This document shows, one piece after another, positions 40,416 through 51,849 of a DNA stretch of 64,000 nt. The DNA comes from Pseudohalioglobus sediminis (lineage in GTDB: Bacteria > Pseudomonadota > Gammaproteobacteria > Pseudomonadales > Halieaceae). The position numbers were made by a program, and so were the translations under genes. Location of the stretch: the NCBI RefSeq assembly GCF_008370495.1, contig NZ_VTUX01000006.1, positions 174,737-238,736 on the forward strand. Reading direction: 5' to 3'. Position 1 is the stretch's first letter; the number at the start of each line of letters is the position of its first letter. Below the pieces are notes generated by a model. The model saw only the letters and a list, made by a program, of their open reading frames with translations. It had not been told where the DNA came from and searched no databases.

Positions 40416-41090
40416 TTAGATGTAGCGAGTTGGGTCATCTACGCCAATATCCAGGAATCCCTGGCGGCGCAGGCGGCAGCTGTCGCATTTGCCGCAGGCC
40501 AGGCCGTCCGGCGTTGCCTGGTAGCAGGACACGGTCAAGGCGTAATCCACACCGAGTTTCAGTCCATTGCGAATGATATCACCCTTGCCGAGTTGCATCA
40601 GCGGCGTATGCAGGGTCGTTTTACTGCCCTCCACGCCGGCACGTGTGGCCAGGTTGGCCATATCCTCGAACGCGGCAATGAATTCGGGACGGCAGTCGGG
40701 GTATCCGGAGTAATCCACCGCATTGACACCGATAAAAATGTCCCGAGCCTCCAGCACCTCGGCCCAGCCCAGCGCGATAGACAGGAAAATCGTATTGCGG
40801 GCTGGCACATAGGTCACCGGAATGCCCTCGGTGGCCGCTTCGGGCACGGCGATACTGGCATCGGTCAGTGCCGAACCGCCAATGCTGTCCAGGTTGAGCG
40901 TCACCACCTTGTGCTCTACATCACCGAGAGAAGCCGAGACCCTCTCGGCAGCGGCCAGTTCGGCACGATTCCGCTGCCCGTAATCAAAGCTCAGCGTGTA
41001 ACAGGCGTAGCCACTGTCCCGGGCCATTGCCAGCACCGTGGTGGAGTCCAGTCCGCCTGAAACCAGGATTACAGCTCGCTTCTCGCCCAT
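40416..41090 (-). CDS. queC: 7-cyano-7-deazaguanine (preQ0) synthase
   Basis: 224 residues from ATG 41,088-41,090, two bases after the queE stop. The PP-loop for ATP is SGGLDSTT near residue 11. Four C-terminal Cys in SCYQ...[11 protein letters not shown] hold the zinc. QueC converts 7-carboxy-7-deazaguanine plus ammonia and ATP to preQ0 in queuosine biosynthesis, for the wobble base of tRNAs for Asp, Asn, His and Tyr. Coupled with queE. Confidence 0.96.
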   Translation of the reverse strand: MGEKRAVILVSGGLDSTTVLAMARDSGYACYTLSFDYGQRNRAELAAAERVSASLGDVEHKVVTLNLDSIGGSALTDASIAVPEAATEGIPVTYVPARNTIFLSIALGWAEVLEARDIFIGVNAVDYSGYPDCRPEFIAAFEDMANLATRAGVEGSKTTLHTPLMQLGKGDIIRNGLKLGVDYALTVSCYQATPDGLACGKCDSCRLRRQGFLDIGVDDPTRYI

Positions 41091-41092
41091 GT

Positions 41093-41758
41093 TCAGTGCC
41101 CCCGCTGGTCGTCCCATAAAATCTTGTGTAGTTGCAGTTGCATTCGCACAGGCAGGCGGTCCTGCAGTATCCACTCGGCGAGTTGCCTGCCTGACAGGTC
41201 AGCGTGACTGGGTGAAAACAGCACATCGGCAACGCGATCCGCCAGTTTCAACTCATCCAGTTTGAAGCGCGCCCACTCGTAATCTTCGCGGTCACAGATG
41301 ACAAACTTGACCTGGTCCTGACTGCGCAGGCGGGGGACATTGTCGTAGTCGTTGCGCTGCATTTCGCCAGAGGCAGGCGTCTTGAGGTCGAGCACCGATA
41401 CCACGCGGCTATCCACCCCCTCCAGACTCATGGCACCGCCGGTCTCCAACGAGACCTCGTACCCTGCATCGCAGAGCTGCGTGAGCAGCGGCAGGCAGTT
41501 GGGTTGCGCCAAGGGCTCGCCACCGGTCACGGTAACGTAGGCTGGCTGATACTCCGCCACACGGGCAAGGATGTCTTGAATGGCCATAAGCTCGCCACCG
41601 GTGAAGGCATATTCAGTGTCGCAATAGGTACAGCGCAGCGGACAACCGGTCAGGCGCACAAATACGGTGGGCAAGCCCATGGTCCGGGTCTCGCCCTGTA
41701 GCGAATAGAAGATCTCGGTGATGCGCAGGGCATCCTCACTGTGCACCAGACTGGACAT
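41093..41758 (-). CDS. queE: 7-carboxy-7-deazaguanine synthase
   Basis: 221 residues. The radical-SAM cluster is [12 protein letters not shown], with a CxxxCxxC pattern, preceded by FVRLTG; the SAM-binding GGEP is in [10 protein letters not shown]. QueE rearranges 6-carboxy-tetrahydropterin to CDG, the step before QueC. The length fits the family. It lies 19 bp after ybgF, closing the conserved tol-pal-ybgF-queE-queC unit. Confidence 0.95.
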   Translation of the reverse strand: MSSLVHSEDALRITEIFYSLQGETRTMGLPTVFVRLTGCPLRCTYCDTEYAFTGGELMAIQDILARVAEYQPAYVTVTGGEPLAQPNCLPLLTQLCDAGYEVSLETGGAMSLEGVDSRVVSVLDLKTPASGEMQRNDYDNVPRLRSQDQVKFVICDREDYEWARFKLDELKLADRVADVLFSPSHADLSGRQLAEWILQDRLPVRMQLQLHKILWDDQRGH

Positions 41759-41777
41759 GGGCTAAACCGCGTGCGGG

Positions 41778-42722
41778 CTAAAAGTTCTCTTGCAGGAAGT
41801 CGCGAGACAGTTGTACCGCGGAGCTATTGGTGCTGCCGTATTCACTCACGACACGCTCCAGGTACTCTCGGGACTTTTCACGATTACCCTTCAGAAACTG
41901 TACCTTGCCCAGCTTGTACATCGCATCCGGCGCCTTGGGGTTGTCCGGATACTGACTCAGCAGCAGTGTGAATGACTGCCGGGAAGATTCCAGGTCCGGC
42001 GGGGCAATCACCAGGTACAACTCTCCCAGCCAGTAGTGGGCATTAGCCGCATACCTGCCATCAGGGTAATCACGGAGAAATTGCCGAAATGCATCCACGG
42101 CCTGGTCAAACTGCTGCCCCCTGACCAATGAGTAGGCGCTGCGATATGCATCGGCCTCACCGGGCAGCTCAGCACCCTTGCCGCCCGCCGCAGCGCCGGG
42201 GCCTGCCACCGGAGCGGCGACTACGGGTGAGGCATTGCCGCCATTACTGGCGGGCGCTGCGCCACCGGCACCCACGGCACTCAGCCGTTTGTCCAGATCG
42301 ACATAGCGTTCGAGGCTCTGTGACTTCAGTTTACGCAGTTCGTTGGCCTGTTCTTCCACCATCCCGTTGAGCCGCATCACCTCCTGTTGCAATTGCTGCA
42401 TCTGCAGGTAAATCGTGCCCAGGTTCTGGCCTCCGGAACTGGCTGCCGGGGCACGCGGGCTTGAGGCTGGCGCCGCCGGTCCGGCCGAGGGTGCATTGTT
42501 GACGCCGTAACTGGTGGCCGGGTAGGCCTGCGCCGGTTGTACACCGTAAGGATCGCGCTGACCCACAGACGACGGTGTCGAGGTCGGGGCTGCGGGCGCA
42601 GTTTGCTCACCCCGCTCTGCCTCGAGATCTATGTAGTCCTGGGCCTGGGCCATGAAGCACAACGGGCCGGTCACAAGGACCAGCCCGCTCGCCACAAGCA
42701 ATTTGCTCATGTGTAATGCCAT
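41778..42722 (-). CDS. ybgF: Tol-Pal system protein YbgF/CpoB
   Basis: 314 residues. Signal peptide ending MAQA/QDY, a Ser/Pro/Ala-rich linker, a trimerising coiled coil (LQMQQLQQEVMRLNGMVEEQ, ~105-135), then an Ala/Gly linker and C-terminal TPR repeats (~190-314: AYSLVRGQQFDQAVDAF, AHYWLGELY, MYKLGKVQ). It acts in the periplasm with TolA and penicillin-binding protein during cell constriction. 7 bp after pal. Confidence 0.95.
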   Translation of the reverse strand: MALHMSKLLVASGLVLVTGPLCFMAQAQDYIDLEAERGEQTAPAAPTSTPSSVGQRDPYGVQPAQAYPATSYGVNNAPSAGPAAPASSPRAPAASSGGQNLGTIYLQMQQLQQEVMRLNGMVEEQANELRKLKSQSLERYVDLDKRLSAVGAGGAAPASNGGNASPVVAAPVAGPGAAAGGKGAELPGEADAYRSAYSLVRGQQFDQAVDAFRQFLRDYPDGRYAANAHYWLGELYLVIAPPDLESSRQSFTLLLSQYPDNPKAPDAMYKLGKVQFLKGNREKSREYLERVVSEYGSTNSSAVQLSRDFLQENF

Positions 42723-42729
42723 AGGCGGT

Positions 42730-43251
42730 TTACTTCAGCTCGACGCGCCGGTTCTGGGACCAGTTGGACTCCCCTGAACCGTAGGCGAGAGGTCGTTCTT
42801 CACCGTAGCTGACGGTTTCGATACGGTAGCTGGGAATGCCATTCACAACCATGTAGTCACGCACCGCGTTGGCGCGTCGCTCACCCAGGGCCATGTTGTA
42901 CTCACGGGTACCGCGCTCATCGGTGTGGCCTTCGAGGCGGATCGTCGCTTCCGTGCCCTGCAGCGCGGCAATGTGGGCGTCCAGGGCCTCAACTGCTTCC
43001 GGCTTCAGGTTGTAGCTGTCGAAATCGAAATAGAAGACATTGCCGAATGCTGCGGCCTGCTCCTGCAGACGCGTTTGTTCAGCCTGGGCGGCAGCAGCAG
43101 CCTGCTGCTCGGCTTGCGCTGCGGCAGCAGCAGCTGCGGCGGCTGCGGCAGCCTCTTCTTCTTCCTTCTTGGAGCTACCGGAACAAGCTGCCAGAAAAGC
43201 TGCAGTGAACAGCACGGTTACAATTTTACCGGCAACAGGTAGATGTTTCAT
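42730..43251 (-). CDS. pal: Peptidoglycan-associated lipoprotein Pal
   Basis: 173 residues. Lipobox LAAC (~20-23) marks the lipidated Cys, then an Ala/Gln/Glu-rich linker (poly-Ala), then the OmpA-like domain with [20 protein letters not shown] and [13 protein letters not shown] for diaminopimelate binding. It anchors the outer membrane to peptidoglycan and binds TolB. The poly-Ala stretch is a simple repeat at DNA level (about 43,119-43,152). Confidence 0.97.
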   Translation of the reverse strand: MKHLPVAGKIVTVLFTAAFLAACSGSSKKEEEEAAAAAAAAAAAAQAEQQAAAAAQAEQTRLQEQAAAFGNVFYFDFDSYNLKPEAVEALDAHIAALQGTEATIRLEGHTDERGTREYNMALGERRANAVRDYMVVNGIPSYRIETVSYGEERPLAYGSGESNWSQNRRVELK

Positions 43252-43301
43252 ATTACCATTCCTTCAAGTACGTAGTTATATAACGTTTGTGTCGAGCCGG
43301 A

Positions 43302-44600
43302 CTATCGACTCATATAAGGTGACCAAGCCGGCTCGCGCACATCGCCATCCCGCGAGGGCAACCGGAATTTCACTCCCCCATCAACCGAGACCGCAGCAAG
43401 AATGCCGCGACCTGCGTGTTTCGTTGCGTACAATACCATAGAGCCATTGGGCGCGATACTGGGACTTTCATCCAATTGGGTAGAAGTGAGCACCTGCAAA
43501 CGGTTTGTCACCAGGTCCAGTATAGCGATGTGGAAACGTCCGCTCTGCTGGTGCACCAGGACCACGTTGCGACCATCCTGGGCCACCCTCGCCCGGGCGT
43601 TGTAGGAGCCCTCGAATGTCACCCGCTCCGTGGTTCCGGTACGCAGGTCATAGCGATAGATTTGCGGCCTGCCACCCCGGTCAGAAGTGAACAACAGGGA
43701 CCGACCATCCGGCATCCACGTCGGCTCCGTGTCAATGGCGTAATGCCGGGTCACCCGGGTCAGCTGCTTGGTACGCAGGTTCATCAGGTAGATATCGGGG
43801 CTGCCGTCCTTGGACAGCACCATCGCCATGGTATTGCCATCCGGGGACCAGGCCGGGGCGCCGTTGAGGCCCTTGAAATTGGTCAGCTGTTCGCGAGCAC
43901 CGGTGGCCAGGTTCTGGCGGTAGATGGCCGGCCGCCCGGTTTCGAAGGAAACATAGGAGATCTGGGTGCCATCGGGCGACCATCCCGGCGCCAGCACGGG
44001 TTCCCGAGATTCAAGCAGCACGATGGGGCGGGCGCCATCGGAGTCCGCCAGGGTCAGGCGGTAGTAATCCTTGCCTCCCGGATTCCGGGTCACAGAAACG
44101 TACAACAGCCGCGTTGCAAAGGCGCCGGGAATACCTGTCAGTTTCTCATACACCGCATCGGCCACGCGGTGTGCCAGCATTCGCGCTTCATTCGCCGGCC
44201 CGGTGACATTGCCGCTGTGCACCTGCTGCTGGCGATTCACGTCGTACAACTCGTACTCCACGCGCATGTCCGCGCCCTGGGCCACTACTCGGCCTATCAG
44301 CAGGTATTCCGACTGGATTGCGCGCCAGTCCCGGTAAAAGATTTCACTCTGGTTGCTGGGCCTGCCAAGCATGGCCGAACGCTCCACAGGCGCAAACTGG
44401 CCGCTGCGTGCCAGGTCAGCATCCACGACCAGCGCAACGTCCTCCGGTGCAGTGCCCGGACCCTGCCAGGCAAACGGGACCACCGCTATCGCCGTGGGAT
44501 TATCAATGCCCTGGGTGATCTCAATAGTAAGTTGGGCTCGGGCGTGAAACGCCGTTACCACCAACAACAGGGGCGCCAGGGCCAATATCAGCCTTTTCAT
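43302..44600 (-). CDS. tolB: Tol-Pal translocation protein TolB
   Basis: 432 residues with a signal peptide (residues 1-22, ending ARA). An N-terminal alpha/beta domain is followed by a six-blade beta-propeller of the Tol type, with repeats of the pattern PxWSPDGxxxAxVS / IYLMNLRT (for example [16 protein letters not shown] and [15 protein letters not shown]). It works in the periplasm between TolA and Pal. Its stop lies 50 bp before pal; its start overlaps the tolA end by one base. Confidence 0.97.
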   Translation of the reverse strand: MKRLILALAPLLLVVTAFHARAQLTIEITQGIDNPTAIAVVPFAWQGPGTAPEDVALVVDADLARSGQFAPVERSAMLGRPSNQSEIFYRDWRAIQSEYLLIGRVVAQGADMRVEYELYDVNRQQQVHSGNVTGPANEARMLAHRVADAVYEKLTGIPGAFATRLLYVSVTRNPGGKDYYRLTLADSDGARPIVLLESREPVLAPGWSPDGTQISYVSFETGRPAIYRQNLATGAREQLTNFKGLNGAPAWSPDGNTMAMVLSKDGSPDIYLMNLRTKQLTRVTRHYAIDTEPTWMPDGRSLLFTSDRGGRPQIYRYDLRTGTTERVTFEGSYNARARVAQDGRNVVLVHQQSGRFHIAILDLVTNRLQVLTSTQLDESPSIAPNGSMVLYATKHAGRGILAAVSVDGGVKFRLPSRDGDVREPAWSPYMSR

Positions 44601-45367
44601 CAGTACCGCAAATCCTCTGGTTTGAATAGCAGGCGAAAGCGCCTGAAGTTTTTCTCGAACTCCCGGGTGGGCAGGTTACGCAACTCCGGGAAACTGCCCG
44701 CTTTTTCTACCGCGTTCATGGCCGAACGGTCAAATGCTGAATTGCCGCTGCTTTTCAGTACACTCACACTGACCACTTCCCCCGTGGGCACCAGTTGGAT
44801 CTGCAGCAGGGCCTCCATGCCGTTGCGGGCGCTCGGCGGCCGGTTCCAGTAGTTGGTCACCGTCTGCTGTATCAGGGCAGCATAACTGGCAGCCATCTCC
44901 TCGGCCGTCGCGGTTGCCTCCAGCACCTCCTCTTCCTCGTCCAGCGCCCGGGCCAGGTCCGCACGGGTAATCGCCGCCAGCTCCTGCTCGGTAATGCGCG
45001 TCTCCGGCTTCGGTTCCACCTTTGGCTGGACCGGCTTGGGCTTGGCCGCGGGCTTGGGCACCACTTTCGGCGCGGGCTTCGGTTTGGGCTTGGCCACAGG
45101 TTTGGGTTTTGCCGCGGCGGTCTTGGGCTTGGCCTGCGCTTTGGGTTTCGGTTTGGGCTTGGGCTTCGGCTGGAACTCGCTGACGTCCACCAGGCGCGCG
45201 TTGATCACTTTCGGGGCTGGTTTGACCTTTATCACCTCGGGCTCCGTCGTCACCCAGTTCATGGTGAGCGCTGCCACCAGCAGGCCATGAAGAGCCAGGG
45301 AGGCCAGCGCAGGACGCACCACCACGCGCGGTGCAACGGGTCTGCCATAAAGCGATTCCGTGGTCAC
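44600..45367 (-). CDS. tolA: Tol protein TolA
   Basis: 255 residues. One N-terminal TM helix ([17 protein letters not shown], ~20-37), a Lys/Pro/Ala-rich domain (~72-125, with long PKPKPK and AKPK runs) that spans the periplasm, and a C-terminal domain ([22 protein letters not shown], ~165-255) of TolA/TonB type. It couples TolQR energy to the outer membrane. It overlaps tolR by 4 bp. Confidence 0.95.
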   Translation of the reverse strand: MTTESLYGRPVAPRVVVRPALASLALHGLLVAALTMNWVTTEPEVIKVKPAPKVINARLVDVSEFQPKPKPKPKPKAQAKPKTAAAKPKPVAKPKPKPAPKVVPKPAAKPKPVQPKVEPKPETRITEQELAAITRADLARALDEEEEVLEATATAEEMAASYAALIQQTVTNYWNRPPSARNGMEALLQIQLVPTGEVVSVSVLKSSGNSAFDRSAMNAVEKAGSFPELRNLPTREFEKNFRRFRLLFKPEDLRY

Positions 45368-45783
45368 TGCGGGTTCTCGGTTACCAGGCCGACACTGGGC
45401 GCACCGGCCTGCTGTAATGCCACCATCACTGTTACCACCTCTCCGTAGGGCACGGCCTCGTCACCCCAGATCAAGACCGGTTTCTCGGGGTTGCGCTGCA
45501 TCACCTTGGACACACGATCCCTGATTGTCGCCAGGGCGAGAACCTGCTCTTCATTGCCCAGGTTCAGAAACAGCTCGCCGTTGGCGTTGACCGACACGAT
45601 CAACGGCTCGCTGTCCTGGTTTTCCACCGGGTCCGCGGCGGCCTCGGGCAGGTCCACTTTGACGCCCTGCATCAGCATTGGCGCCGTCACCATAAAGATG
45701 ATCAACAGTACCAGCATCACGTCGATGTAGGGCACCACGTTGATTTCTGACATGGGCTTACGCTTGCCGCGGGTTCTGCTCAC
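45364..45783 (-). CDS. tolR: Tol protein TolR
   Basis: 139 residues. A short basic N-terminus, one TM helix (SEINVVPYIDVMLVLLIIFM) with the proton-relay Asp21, then the periplasmic domain ending in VLIWGDEAVPYGEVVTVM. It is the ExbD-family partner of TolQ. It is a useful in-window reference for the divergent ExbD-like gene at 31,112. Confidence 0.97.
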   Translation of the reverse strand: MSRTRGKRKPMSEINVVPYIDVMLVLLIIFMVTAPMLMQGVKVDLPEAAADPVENQDSEPLIVSVNANGELFLNLGNEEQVLALATIRDRVSKVMQRNPEKPVLIWGDEAVPYGEVVTVMVALQQAGAPSVGLVTENPQ

Positions 45784-45789
45784 CTGGCC

Positions 45790-46500
45790 CTACCCCGCCT
45801 GCTTTTCACGTGCCCGCAGGGCATAGGCCTGGCGGGAAAGAATGCTGGAAAATTCGTCTACGAAGGTGTCATAGCGGTTGCTGAAAACATCGACACGAGC
45901 CGAAAAGCGGTTGTATGCCAACACCGCGGGTATTGCGGCGAACAGGCCCATGGCCGTGGCCACCAGTGCTTCGGATATACCCGGTGCCACCGTGGCCAGG
46001 GTGGCCTGGGTGGCATTGGCCAGACCGCGGAAGGAGTGCATGATGCCCCAGACCGTGCCAAACAGGCCTATGTAGGGGCTGGTCGAGCCGACCGAGGCCA
46101 GGAACGGCAGGTGCCGTTCCAGGCGTTCTTCCTCACGCATCAGCGCCACCCGCATGGCCCGGCGAGACCCTTCCAGCATCGCTTCCGAGTCCATTTCAGC
46201 CTGCTGCGCCAGACGCGAGAACTCCTTGAATCCGGCGCGGAAAATGCTTTCCATGCCCAGGATGGCATGGCCGTCTGCGGCCTTTTCATTGCCCTCGCGA
46301 TACAGCTGGGCCAGGTCGATTCCCGACCAGAAGCGCTCCTCAAAGTCATACATCTCGTCGCGGGCGTTGCGCAGGTATATGAAACGCTGGACGATCATGT
46401 ACCAGGACAGAAAAGACGCGCCCATGAGAATGGCCATGACCATCTGCACGGTAAAGCTGGCCTGCAACACCAGGTCTATCAGGCTTAGTTGTTCTTCCAA
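45790..46500 (-). CDS. tolQ: Tol protein TolQ (proton channel)
   Basis: 236 residues from TTG 46,498-46,500 (GAGGA upstream), which matches the usual TolQ length; a longer frame extends into ybgC. Three TM helices: ~12-35, ~130-155 (GLFGTVWGIMHSF) and ~165-190 (EALVATAMGLFAAIPAVLAY), with Thr in the pore helices. It forms the inner-membrane motor with TolR. It begins 19 bp after ybgC. Confidence 0.93.
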   Translation of the reverse strand: MEEQLSLIDLVLQASFTVQMVMAILMGASFLSWYMIVQRFIYLRNARDEMYDFEERFWSGIDLAQLYREGNEKAADGHAILGMESIFRAGFKEFSRLAQQAEMDSEAMLEGSRRAMRVALMREEERLERHLPFLASVGSTSPYIGLFGTVWGIMHSFRGLANATQATLATVAPGISEALVATAMGLFAAIPAVLAYNRFSARVDVFSNRYDTFVDEFSSILSRQAYALRAREKQAG

Positions 46501-46519
46501 TTCAGGTTCCTCAGTTGCT

Positions 46520-46930
46520 TCATTCAGTGAAGGGCGCCAGCCTCTCCAGCATTTGTTCGGGTATGCGCCGGGGCTTGACGCCGGCGCGATCGACACAGGC
46601 AATGGTCACATCACCCCTGGCCAGCACCTGCCCGCTGCGCTGCACGGTTTGCTGCATGCGCATGGAAGCGCCTTTCAGTGCCACCAGGCACACCGTGGCG
46701 GTGAGCTCATCGTCCAGCTGTGCGGGTGCCACATATTTCACGGCCACATCGCGGACCACAAACATCAGGTCGTGATTGAAGATATAGTCCTTGCCAAAAC
46801 CCTGCGCCCGCATGAATTCGGTACGTGCGCGCTCCATGAACTTCAGGTAATTGACATAGTAAACAATGCCCCCGGCATCCGTGTCCTCGATATAGACTCG
46901 CAGCGGCAGGGAAAATTCCTCCGCGGCCAT
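46520..46930 (-). CDS. ybgC: Tol-Pal associated acyl-CoA thioesterase
   Basis: 136 residues, hot-dog fold. EDTDAGGIVYYVNYLKFMER has the active-site Asp (DTDAGGIV) of YbgC/4-hydroxybenzoyl-CoA thioesterases; ARTEFMRAQGF follows. It hydrolyses short-chain acyl-CoA. It overlaps ruvB by 1 bp and opens the tol operon. Confidence 0.93.
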   Translation of the reverse strand: MAAEEFSLPLRVYIEDTDAGGIVYYVNYLKFMERARTEFMRAQGFGKDYIFNHDLMFVVRDVAVKYVAPAQLDDELTATVCLVALKGASMRMQQTVQRSGQVLARGDVTIACVDRAGVKPRRIPEQMLERLAPFTE

Positions 46931-47988
46931 CAGATGTCGTTCCCCTCGCCCAGGTCCAGTGGCAGGTTGGCATCTTCACGCCCGCCGGGTTGCGGCAGGC
47001 CGAAATGCAGGTAGGCGTTGCGCGTAACCATACGCCCGCGCGGTGTTCGCAGCATGTAGCCCTGCTGTATGAGATAGGGTTCGAGCACGTCCTCGATCGT
47101 GCCGCGCTCCTCGGATATCGCCGCAGCCAGGCTGTCCACACCCACTGGCCCGCCGTCGAACTTCTCGATCATGGCCAGCAGCAGGCGCCGGTCCTGGTGG
47201 TCAAAGCCCTGCTGGTCCACGCTGAGCATGTCCAGTGCGCGGTCTGCAACCTTGTCCGAGATATGCCCGTCAGCTTTGACTTCCGCGTAATCGCGCACCC
47301 GACGCAGCAGGCGATTGGCAATCCGCGGCGTACCTCGGGAGCGGCGCGCGATCTCGGCAGCGCCCTGCTTGTCGATACCGATACCCAGTATATTGGCGGA
47401 GCGTTCCACGATATGGGCAAGGTCGGCGACCTCGTAGAACTCCAGGCGCTGCACGATACCGAAACGATCACGCAGTGGCGAAGTCAGCAGCCCGGCACGG
47501 GTCGTCGCGCCCACCAGTGTAAAAGGCGGCAGATCCAGCTTGATCGAGCGCGCCGCGGGGCCCTCCCCGATCATGATATCCAGCTGGTAGTCTTCCATCG
47601 CCGGATACAGCACTTCTTCCACGAAGGGGCTCAGGCGATGAATCTCGTCGATAAACAGCACATCACCCGGTTCCAGGTTGGTCATCAGTGCGGCGATATC
47701 CCCGGCCTTCTCCAGCACTGGTCCCGATGTGGTCTTCAATGACACGCCCATCTCATTGGCAATAATACTAGCCAACGTGGTCTTACCGAGGCCGGGCGGG
47801 CCGAAAATAAGGGTATGGTCAAGCGGCTCTTCGCGCCCCCTGGCCGCCTCAAGGAAAATGCTCATCTGCTCGCGTACCGCGCGCTGGCCGACATATTCCT
47901 CGAGTGATTTCGGGCGGATTGCCCTGTCCAGGGCATCCTCACGCGGGCCTTCTGCCTCGGGGGCGATAAGGCGATCGGTCTCTATCAT
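46930..47988 (-). CDS. ruvB: Holliday-junction helicase RuvB
   Basis: 352 residues. AAA+ motifs: Walker [10 protein letters not shown], Walker [10 protein letters not shown], sensor 1 GATTRAG, Arg finger near SPLRDRFG, then the winged helix ([12 protein letters not shown]) for DNA. A hexameric motor on RuvA-bound junctions. Overlaps ruvA by 4 bp. Confidence 0.98.
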   Translation of the reverse strand: MIETDRLIAPEAEGPREDALDRAIRPKSLEEYVGQRAVREQMSIFLEAARGREEPLDHTLIFGPPGLGKTTLASIIANEMGVSLKTTSGPVLEKAGDIAALMTNLEPGDVLFIDEIHRLSPFVEEVLYPAMEDYQLDIMIGEGPAARSIKLDLPPFTLVGATTRAGLLTSPLRDRFGIVQRLEFYEVADLAHIVERSANILGIGIDKQGAAEIARRSRGTPRIANRLLRRVRDYAEVKADGHISDKVADRALDMLSVDQQGFDHQDRRLLLAMIEKFDGGPVGVDSLAAAISEERGTIEDVLEPYLIQQGYMLRTPRGRMVTRNAYLHFGLPQPGGREDANLPLDLGEGNDI

Positions 47989-48599
47989 CCGCTCACCATG
48001 GACTTCAGCGCACGCCGAATCAGCTCTTCGCTGCCTTGAATTGAATCGTCATTGACCGCGGCCACCACTTTCGCGGCCTCGGCAGGCTTGTAACCCAGGG
48101 CGATCAACGCGCCCTCGGCGTCGGCAATACTGTCCGACACCGGCGCAGCCGGGGATAGCCCCGCTGCAGACCCGTCGACCTCAATCTGCCCGAGCCAGTC
48201 CTTGAGTTTGTCGCGCATTTCGACCAACAGCCGCTCCGCTGTTTTCTTGCCGACGCCGGGCAGCGCCACCAGAGCGCTGATATCGTCCCGTTGCACACAG
48301 CGGGCGAAACTGGCGGAGTCCATACCCGAGAGAATGGTCAGCGCCAGCTTGGGGCCGACACCGGTCACCTTGATCAATTGGCGGAACAGGGCGCGGTCGC
48401 GCTCGTCCACGAAACCGTACAGCAGTTGCGCGTCCTCACGGACCACGAAGTGGGTGACCAGGGTAACCTCGGCGCCCAGCTCCGGAAGCTGGAACAGCGT
48501 GGTCATCGGCACCTGTAATTCGTAACCTACGCCACCTACTTCGACCAGGATATCAGGTGGTTGCTTGTGTGCCAGGGTGCCCCGGATTCTACCTATCAT
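47985..48599 (-). CDS. ruvA: Holliday-junction binding protein RuvA
   Basis: 204 residues. N-terminal OB fold ([21 protein letters not shown]), HhH motifs ([31 protein letters not shown]) and the C-terminal three-helix domain III ([18 protein letters not shown]) that contacts RuvB. It begins 10 bp after ruvC. Confidence 0.98.
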   Translation of the reverse strand: MIGRIRGTLAHKQPPDILVEVGGVGYELQVPMTTLFQLPELGAEVTLVTHFVVREDAQLLYGFVDERDRALFRQLIKVTGVGPKLALTILSGMDSASFARCVQRDDISALVALPGVGKKTAERLLVEMRDKLKDWLGQIEVDGSAAGLSPAAPVSDSIADAEGALIALGYKPAEAAKVVAAVNDDSIQGSEELIRRALKSMVSG

Positions 48600-48609
48600 G
48601 TGCCGAAAC

Positions 48610-49128
48610 CTAACGCATTCTGCGGCGGCGCACGGATTTCGCGCCAGCCATGTTGATCATACTTTGCCGGGTATGGGCGTGACACAGGGCCGCCGCAAGC
48701 GCGTCCGCAGCGTCTTCCTGGGGCTCCGCCGGCAGCTTCAGCAGCACCTTCACCATGTGCTGTACCTGGCCCTTATCCGCGGCCCCGGTACCCACCACTG
48801 ACTGCTTTATCTGCCGTGCCGAATATTCGGAGACCTCCATGCCCTGGCTCGCACAGGCGACAATGGCCGCCCCCCTGGCCTGGCCCAGTTTCAGCGCCGA
48901 GCCGGCGCTTTTGGCCATAAAAACCTGCTCAATGGCCAGCTCCTGGGGGCAGTGCTGCGCCACCAGTTCCGACACACTATCAAAGATAATTTTAAGGCGC
49001 GGGGCGAGCTCCCCCTCCGGCAGGCGGATAACCCCGCTGGTGATGTACTCACTGCGACCGGCAACATAGCTGATAATGCCGAAGCCGGTTTTACGGGAAC
49101 CTGGATCGATTCCCAAAATTAGCGACAT
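48610..49128 (-). CDS. ruvC: Holliday-junction resolvase RuvC
   Basis: 172 residues. RNase H-like fold: [16 protein letters not shown] (Asp7), the Glu in LAIEQVF, and the Asp pair in [14 protein letters not shown]. It cuts four-way junctions. First of the ruvCAB operon; 49,129-49,258 before it holds nothing I can support. Confidence 0.98.
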   Translation of the reverse strand: MSLILGIDPGSRKTGFGIISYVAGRSEYITSGVIRLPEGELAPRLKIIFDSVSELVAQHCPQELAIEQVFMAKSAGSALKLGQARGAAIVACASQGMEVSEYSARQIKQSVVGTGAADKGQVQHMVKVLLKLPAEPQEDAADALAAALCHAHTRQSMINMAGAKSVRRRRMR

Positions 49129-49258
49129 GTTATTTCTGCGCCCTGTGCCCCGTTAACGCATTATGTACAAATTTACAGGCCGGGTCAGCATTCGTTGCCA
49201 TATAAACCCGGCAGACACAGCCCGGCACGCCAAAACCGCCGGGGGGCATCGAAGCCGG

Positions 49259-50002
49259 TCAGAGTGAAGCCAGCACCTCGTCGGGAATATCGGCGTTGGT
49301 GTAGACGTTCTGCACGTCATCAAGGTCTTCCAGCGCATCCACCAGGCCCATCACCTGTGCGGCAGCGGACGCATCGACCGGCACTGAAGTAGAGGCCACC
49401 ATGGTGACTTCACCCGCTGCGGGCTCGAGGTCCGCCGCTTCGAGCGCTACTTTCACGGCAGAGAAATCTTCCCAGGGGGTGGTCACGTCGATGGAGCCGT
49501 CATCGTGGCTGACCACGTCTTCAGCCCCGGCCTCCAGCGCCACTTCCAGCACCTGCTCCTCGTCGGCACCCGGCGCGAAAGCAAGCTGACCCTGGCGACT
49601 GAACAGGTAGGCTACCGATCCATCGGTGCCAAGGTTGCCGCCGCGCTTACTGAAGGCATGGCGCACCTCGGCAACAGTACGGTTGCGATTATCGGTCATG
49701 ACTTCAACCAGCACCGCCACTCCACCGGGGGCGTAACCTTCGTAGGTCAGCTCCTCCATGTCATCGGCGTCGTTGGTACCGGCGCCGCGGGCAATCGCAC
49801 GATCAATGGTATCGCGCGTCATATTGGCGCCCAGTGCCTTGTCTACCGCTGCGCGCAGTCGCGGATTGTCCTCAGGCGCCGGGCCGCCCTGTTTGGCAGC
49901 GACCACCAGCTCGCGGATCAGCTTGGTAAAGACTTTACCCCGCCTGGCGTCCTGCGCCGCCTTGCGGTGCTTGATATTGGCCCATTTACTGTGCCCCGCC
50001 AT
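49259..50002 (-). CDS. yebC: YebC/PmpR-family regulatory protein
   Basis: 247 residues. The N-terminus [20 protein letters not shown] is diagnostic; [20 protein letters not shown] and the acidic C-terminus also match. Family members bind DNA and the ribosome, with a role in proline-rich translation. It begins 21 bp after aspS; together with ruvCAB the order is conserved in gammaproteobacteria. Confidence 0.95.
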   Translation of the reverse strand: MAGHSKWANIKHRKAAQDARRGKVFTKLIRELVVAAKQGGPAPEDNPRLRAAVDKALGANMTRDTIDRAIARGAGTNDADDMEELTYEGYAPGGVAVLVEVMTDNRNRTVAEVRHAFSKRGGNLGTDGSVAYLFSRQGQLAFAPGADEEQVLEVALEAGAEDVVSHDDGSIDVTTPWEDFSAVKVALEAADLEPAAGEVTMVASTSVPVDASAAAQVMGLVDALEDLDDVQNVYTNADIPDEVLASL

Positions 50003-50023
50003 GACTCTACCCCTTGCCCTGCC

Positions 50024-51805
50024 TCAGGATTCCGCGGGCGCTTCCTTGGGCTGGCGCAGGCGGATATGCAGATCACGCATCTGTTCGGAACTCACATCAC
50101 CCGGCGCGTCGGTCATGACGCAGTGGGCGGTCTGGGTCTTGGGGAAGGCGATCACGTCACGAATTGACGTGGATCCCGTCATCAGCATCACCATGCGATC
50201 GAGCCCGAAAGCCAGGCCGCCGTGGGGGGGCGCACCGTACTGCAGGGCCTGCAACAGGAAACCAAACTTCTCATCCGCCTCTTCCTCGCTGATCTCAAGG
50301 ATACGGAATACCGCTTCCTGCATGTCACGCTGGTGAATACGCACACTGCCCCCTCCCAGTTCGCAGCCGTTGAGCACCATGTCGTAGGCGCGCGACAGCG
50401 CTCCACCCGGGTTGGATTGCAGCTCTTCCACCGGGCAGGCCGGCGCGGTAAAGGGGTGATGCAAGGGCGTCCAGGCGCCATTGCCATCGTCTTCAAACAT
50501 GGGGAAGTCCACCACCCAGAGCGGCGCCCAGCCCTCACTTATCATGCCCAGGTCTTCTGCCACCTTGACCCGCAGGGCACCCAGTGCTTCGTTAACCACC
50601 TTCGACTTGTCTGCGCCGAAGAAAATGATGTCGCCATCGGCAGCACCCAGGCGCTGCATCATCTCGTTGACCACTTCATCGGGCATGAACTTGAGGATAG
50701 GCGACTGCAGGCCGGCGACGCCCGCGGCCAGGTCGTTAACCTTGATCCAGGCCAGACCCCTGGCGCCAAAGATGGAGACATACTTGGTGTAGTCGTCAAT
50801 CTCCTTGCGGCTGATGCTGGCGCCGCCGGGCACCTTGAGCGCAGCAACCCTGCCAGCCGGGTCGTCAGCCGGCCCCCGGAACACCTTGAAGTCGACCTGC
50901 TGCATCAGGTCGTCGATGCTCACCAGCTCCATATCGATGCGCAGGTCAGGCTTGTCTGACCCAAAGCGCTCCATGGCCTCAGCGTAAGTCATGTGCGGAA
51001 ATGCGGGCAGCTCCACGTCGAGAATGGTGCTGAACACCTCGCGCACCATGCGCTCGGTGATATCCATGATGTCGTCCTCGCCGAGGAACGATGTCTCGAT
51101 ATCGATCTGGGTGAATTCCGGCTGGCGGTCTGCGCGCAAATCCTCGTCACGGAAACACTTTGCGACCTGGTAATAGCGATCAAAGCCGGACACCATCAGC
51201 AACTGCTTGAACAACTGGGGCGACTGCGGCAGTGCGAAAAACTGGCCGGGATGCGTGCGACTGGGTACCAGGTAGTCGCGGGCACCCTCGGGAGTGGCCC
51301 TGGTGAGGATCGGTGTCTCGATATCCAGGAAGCCCTCGCCGTCGAGAAAGTTGCGCACTATCGAGGTGATTTTCGAGCGCGTGATCAATCGCTCCTGCAT
51401 CTCCTGCCGGCGCAGGTCCATGTAGCGGTAGCGCAGGCGCACATCCTCGCCCACGGCGGTATGCTCATCCAGCTGGAATGGGGGGGTTGCCGCCGTATTG
51501 AGGATTTCCAGCTCCTTGCCGAGTATCTCAATCTCGCCGGTCGCCATATTCGGGTTAACCGTGCCCTCCCCGCGGGCGCGCACGCGTCCTGTCACCTTGA
51601 GCACATATTCACTGCGCACCTTGTCGGCGCGCTCGAAGTGCTCTTCCGTATCGGGATCGAATACCACCTGTACCACACCACCCCGGTCGCGCATATCGAG
51701 GAAGATGACGCCCCCATGGTCGCGGCGACGATCCACCCAACCGCAAATGGTGACCGTTTCGTCGATGTTGGCGGTGCCCAGGGCGCCACAATAATGACTG
51801 CGCAT
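50024..51805 (-). CDS. aspS: Aspartyl-tRNA synthetase
   Basis: 593 residues, bacterial type. OB anticodon-binding domain at ~1-105, class II motif 2 ([18 protein letters not shown]), the GAD insertion domain (~300-420), and motif 3 ([11 protein letters not shown]). It charges tRNA-Asp, with possible Asn-tRNA discrimination not judged here. Followed by yebC; preceded by the FmdB-like gene. Confidence 0.97.
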   Translation of the reverse strand: MRSHYCGALGTANIDETVTICGWVDRRRDHGGVIFLDMRDRGGVVQVVFDPDTEEHFERADKVRSEYVLKVTGRVRARGEGTVNPNMATGEIEILGKELEILNTAATPPFQLDEHTAVGEDVRLRYRYMDLRRQEMQERLITRSKITSIVRNFLDGEGFLDIETPILTRATPEGARDYLVPSRTHPGQFFALPQSPQLFKQLLMVSGFDRYYQVAKCFRDEDLRADRQPEFTQIDIETSFLGEDDIMDITERMVREVFSTILDVELPAFPHMTYAEAMERFGSDKPDLRIDMELVSIDDLMQQVDFKVFRGPADDPAGRVAALKVPGGASISRKEIDDYTKYVSIFGARGLAWIKVNDLAAGVAGLQSPILKFMPDEVVNEMMQRLGAADGDIIFFGADKSKVVNEALGALRVKVAEDLGMISEGWAPLWVVDFPMFEDDGNGAWTPLHHPFTAPACPVEELQSNPGGALSRAYDMVLNGCELGGGSVRIHQRDMQEAVFRILEISEEEADEKFGFLLQALQYGAPPHGGLAFGLDRMVMLMTGSTSIRDVIAFPKTQTAHCVMTDAPGDVSSEQMRDLHIRLRQPKEAPAES

Positions 51806-51849
51806 AATTCGATTCCGTATAAAATGAACGCCCGAGCCAGACAGGAGGC

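Noticed and set aside
43416..44852. 478-codon plus-strand frame opposite tolB
   Set aside because: Antisense shadow of a clearly conserved tolB in GC-rich DNA; no ribosome site or recognisable domain.
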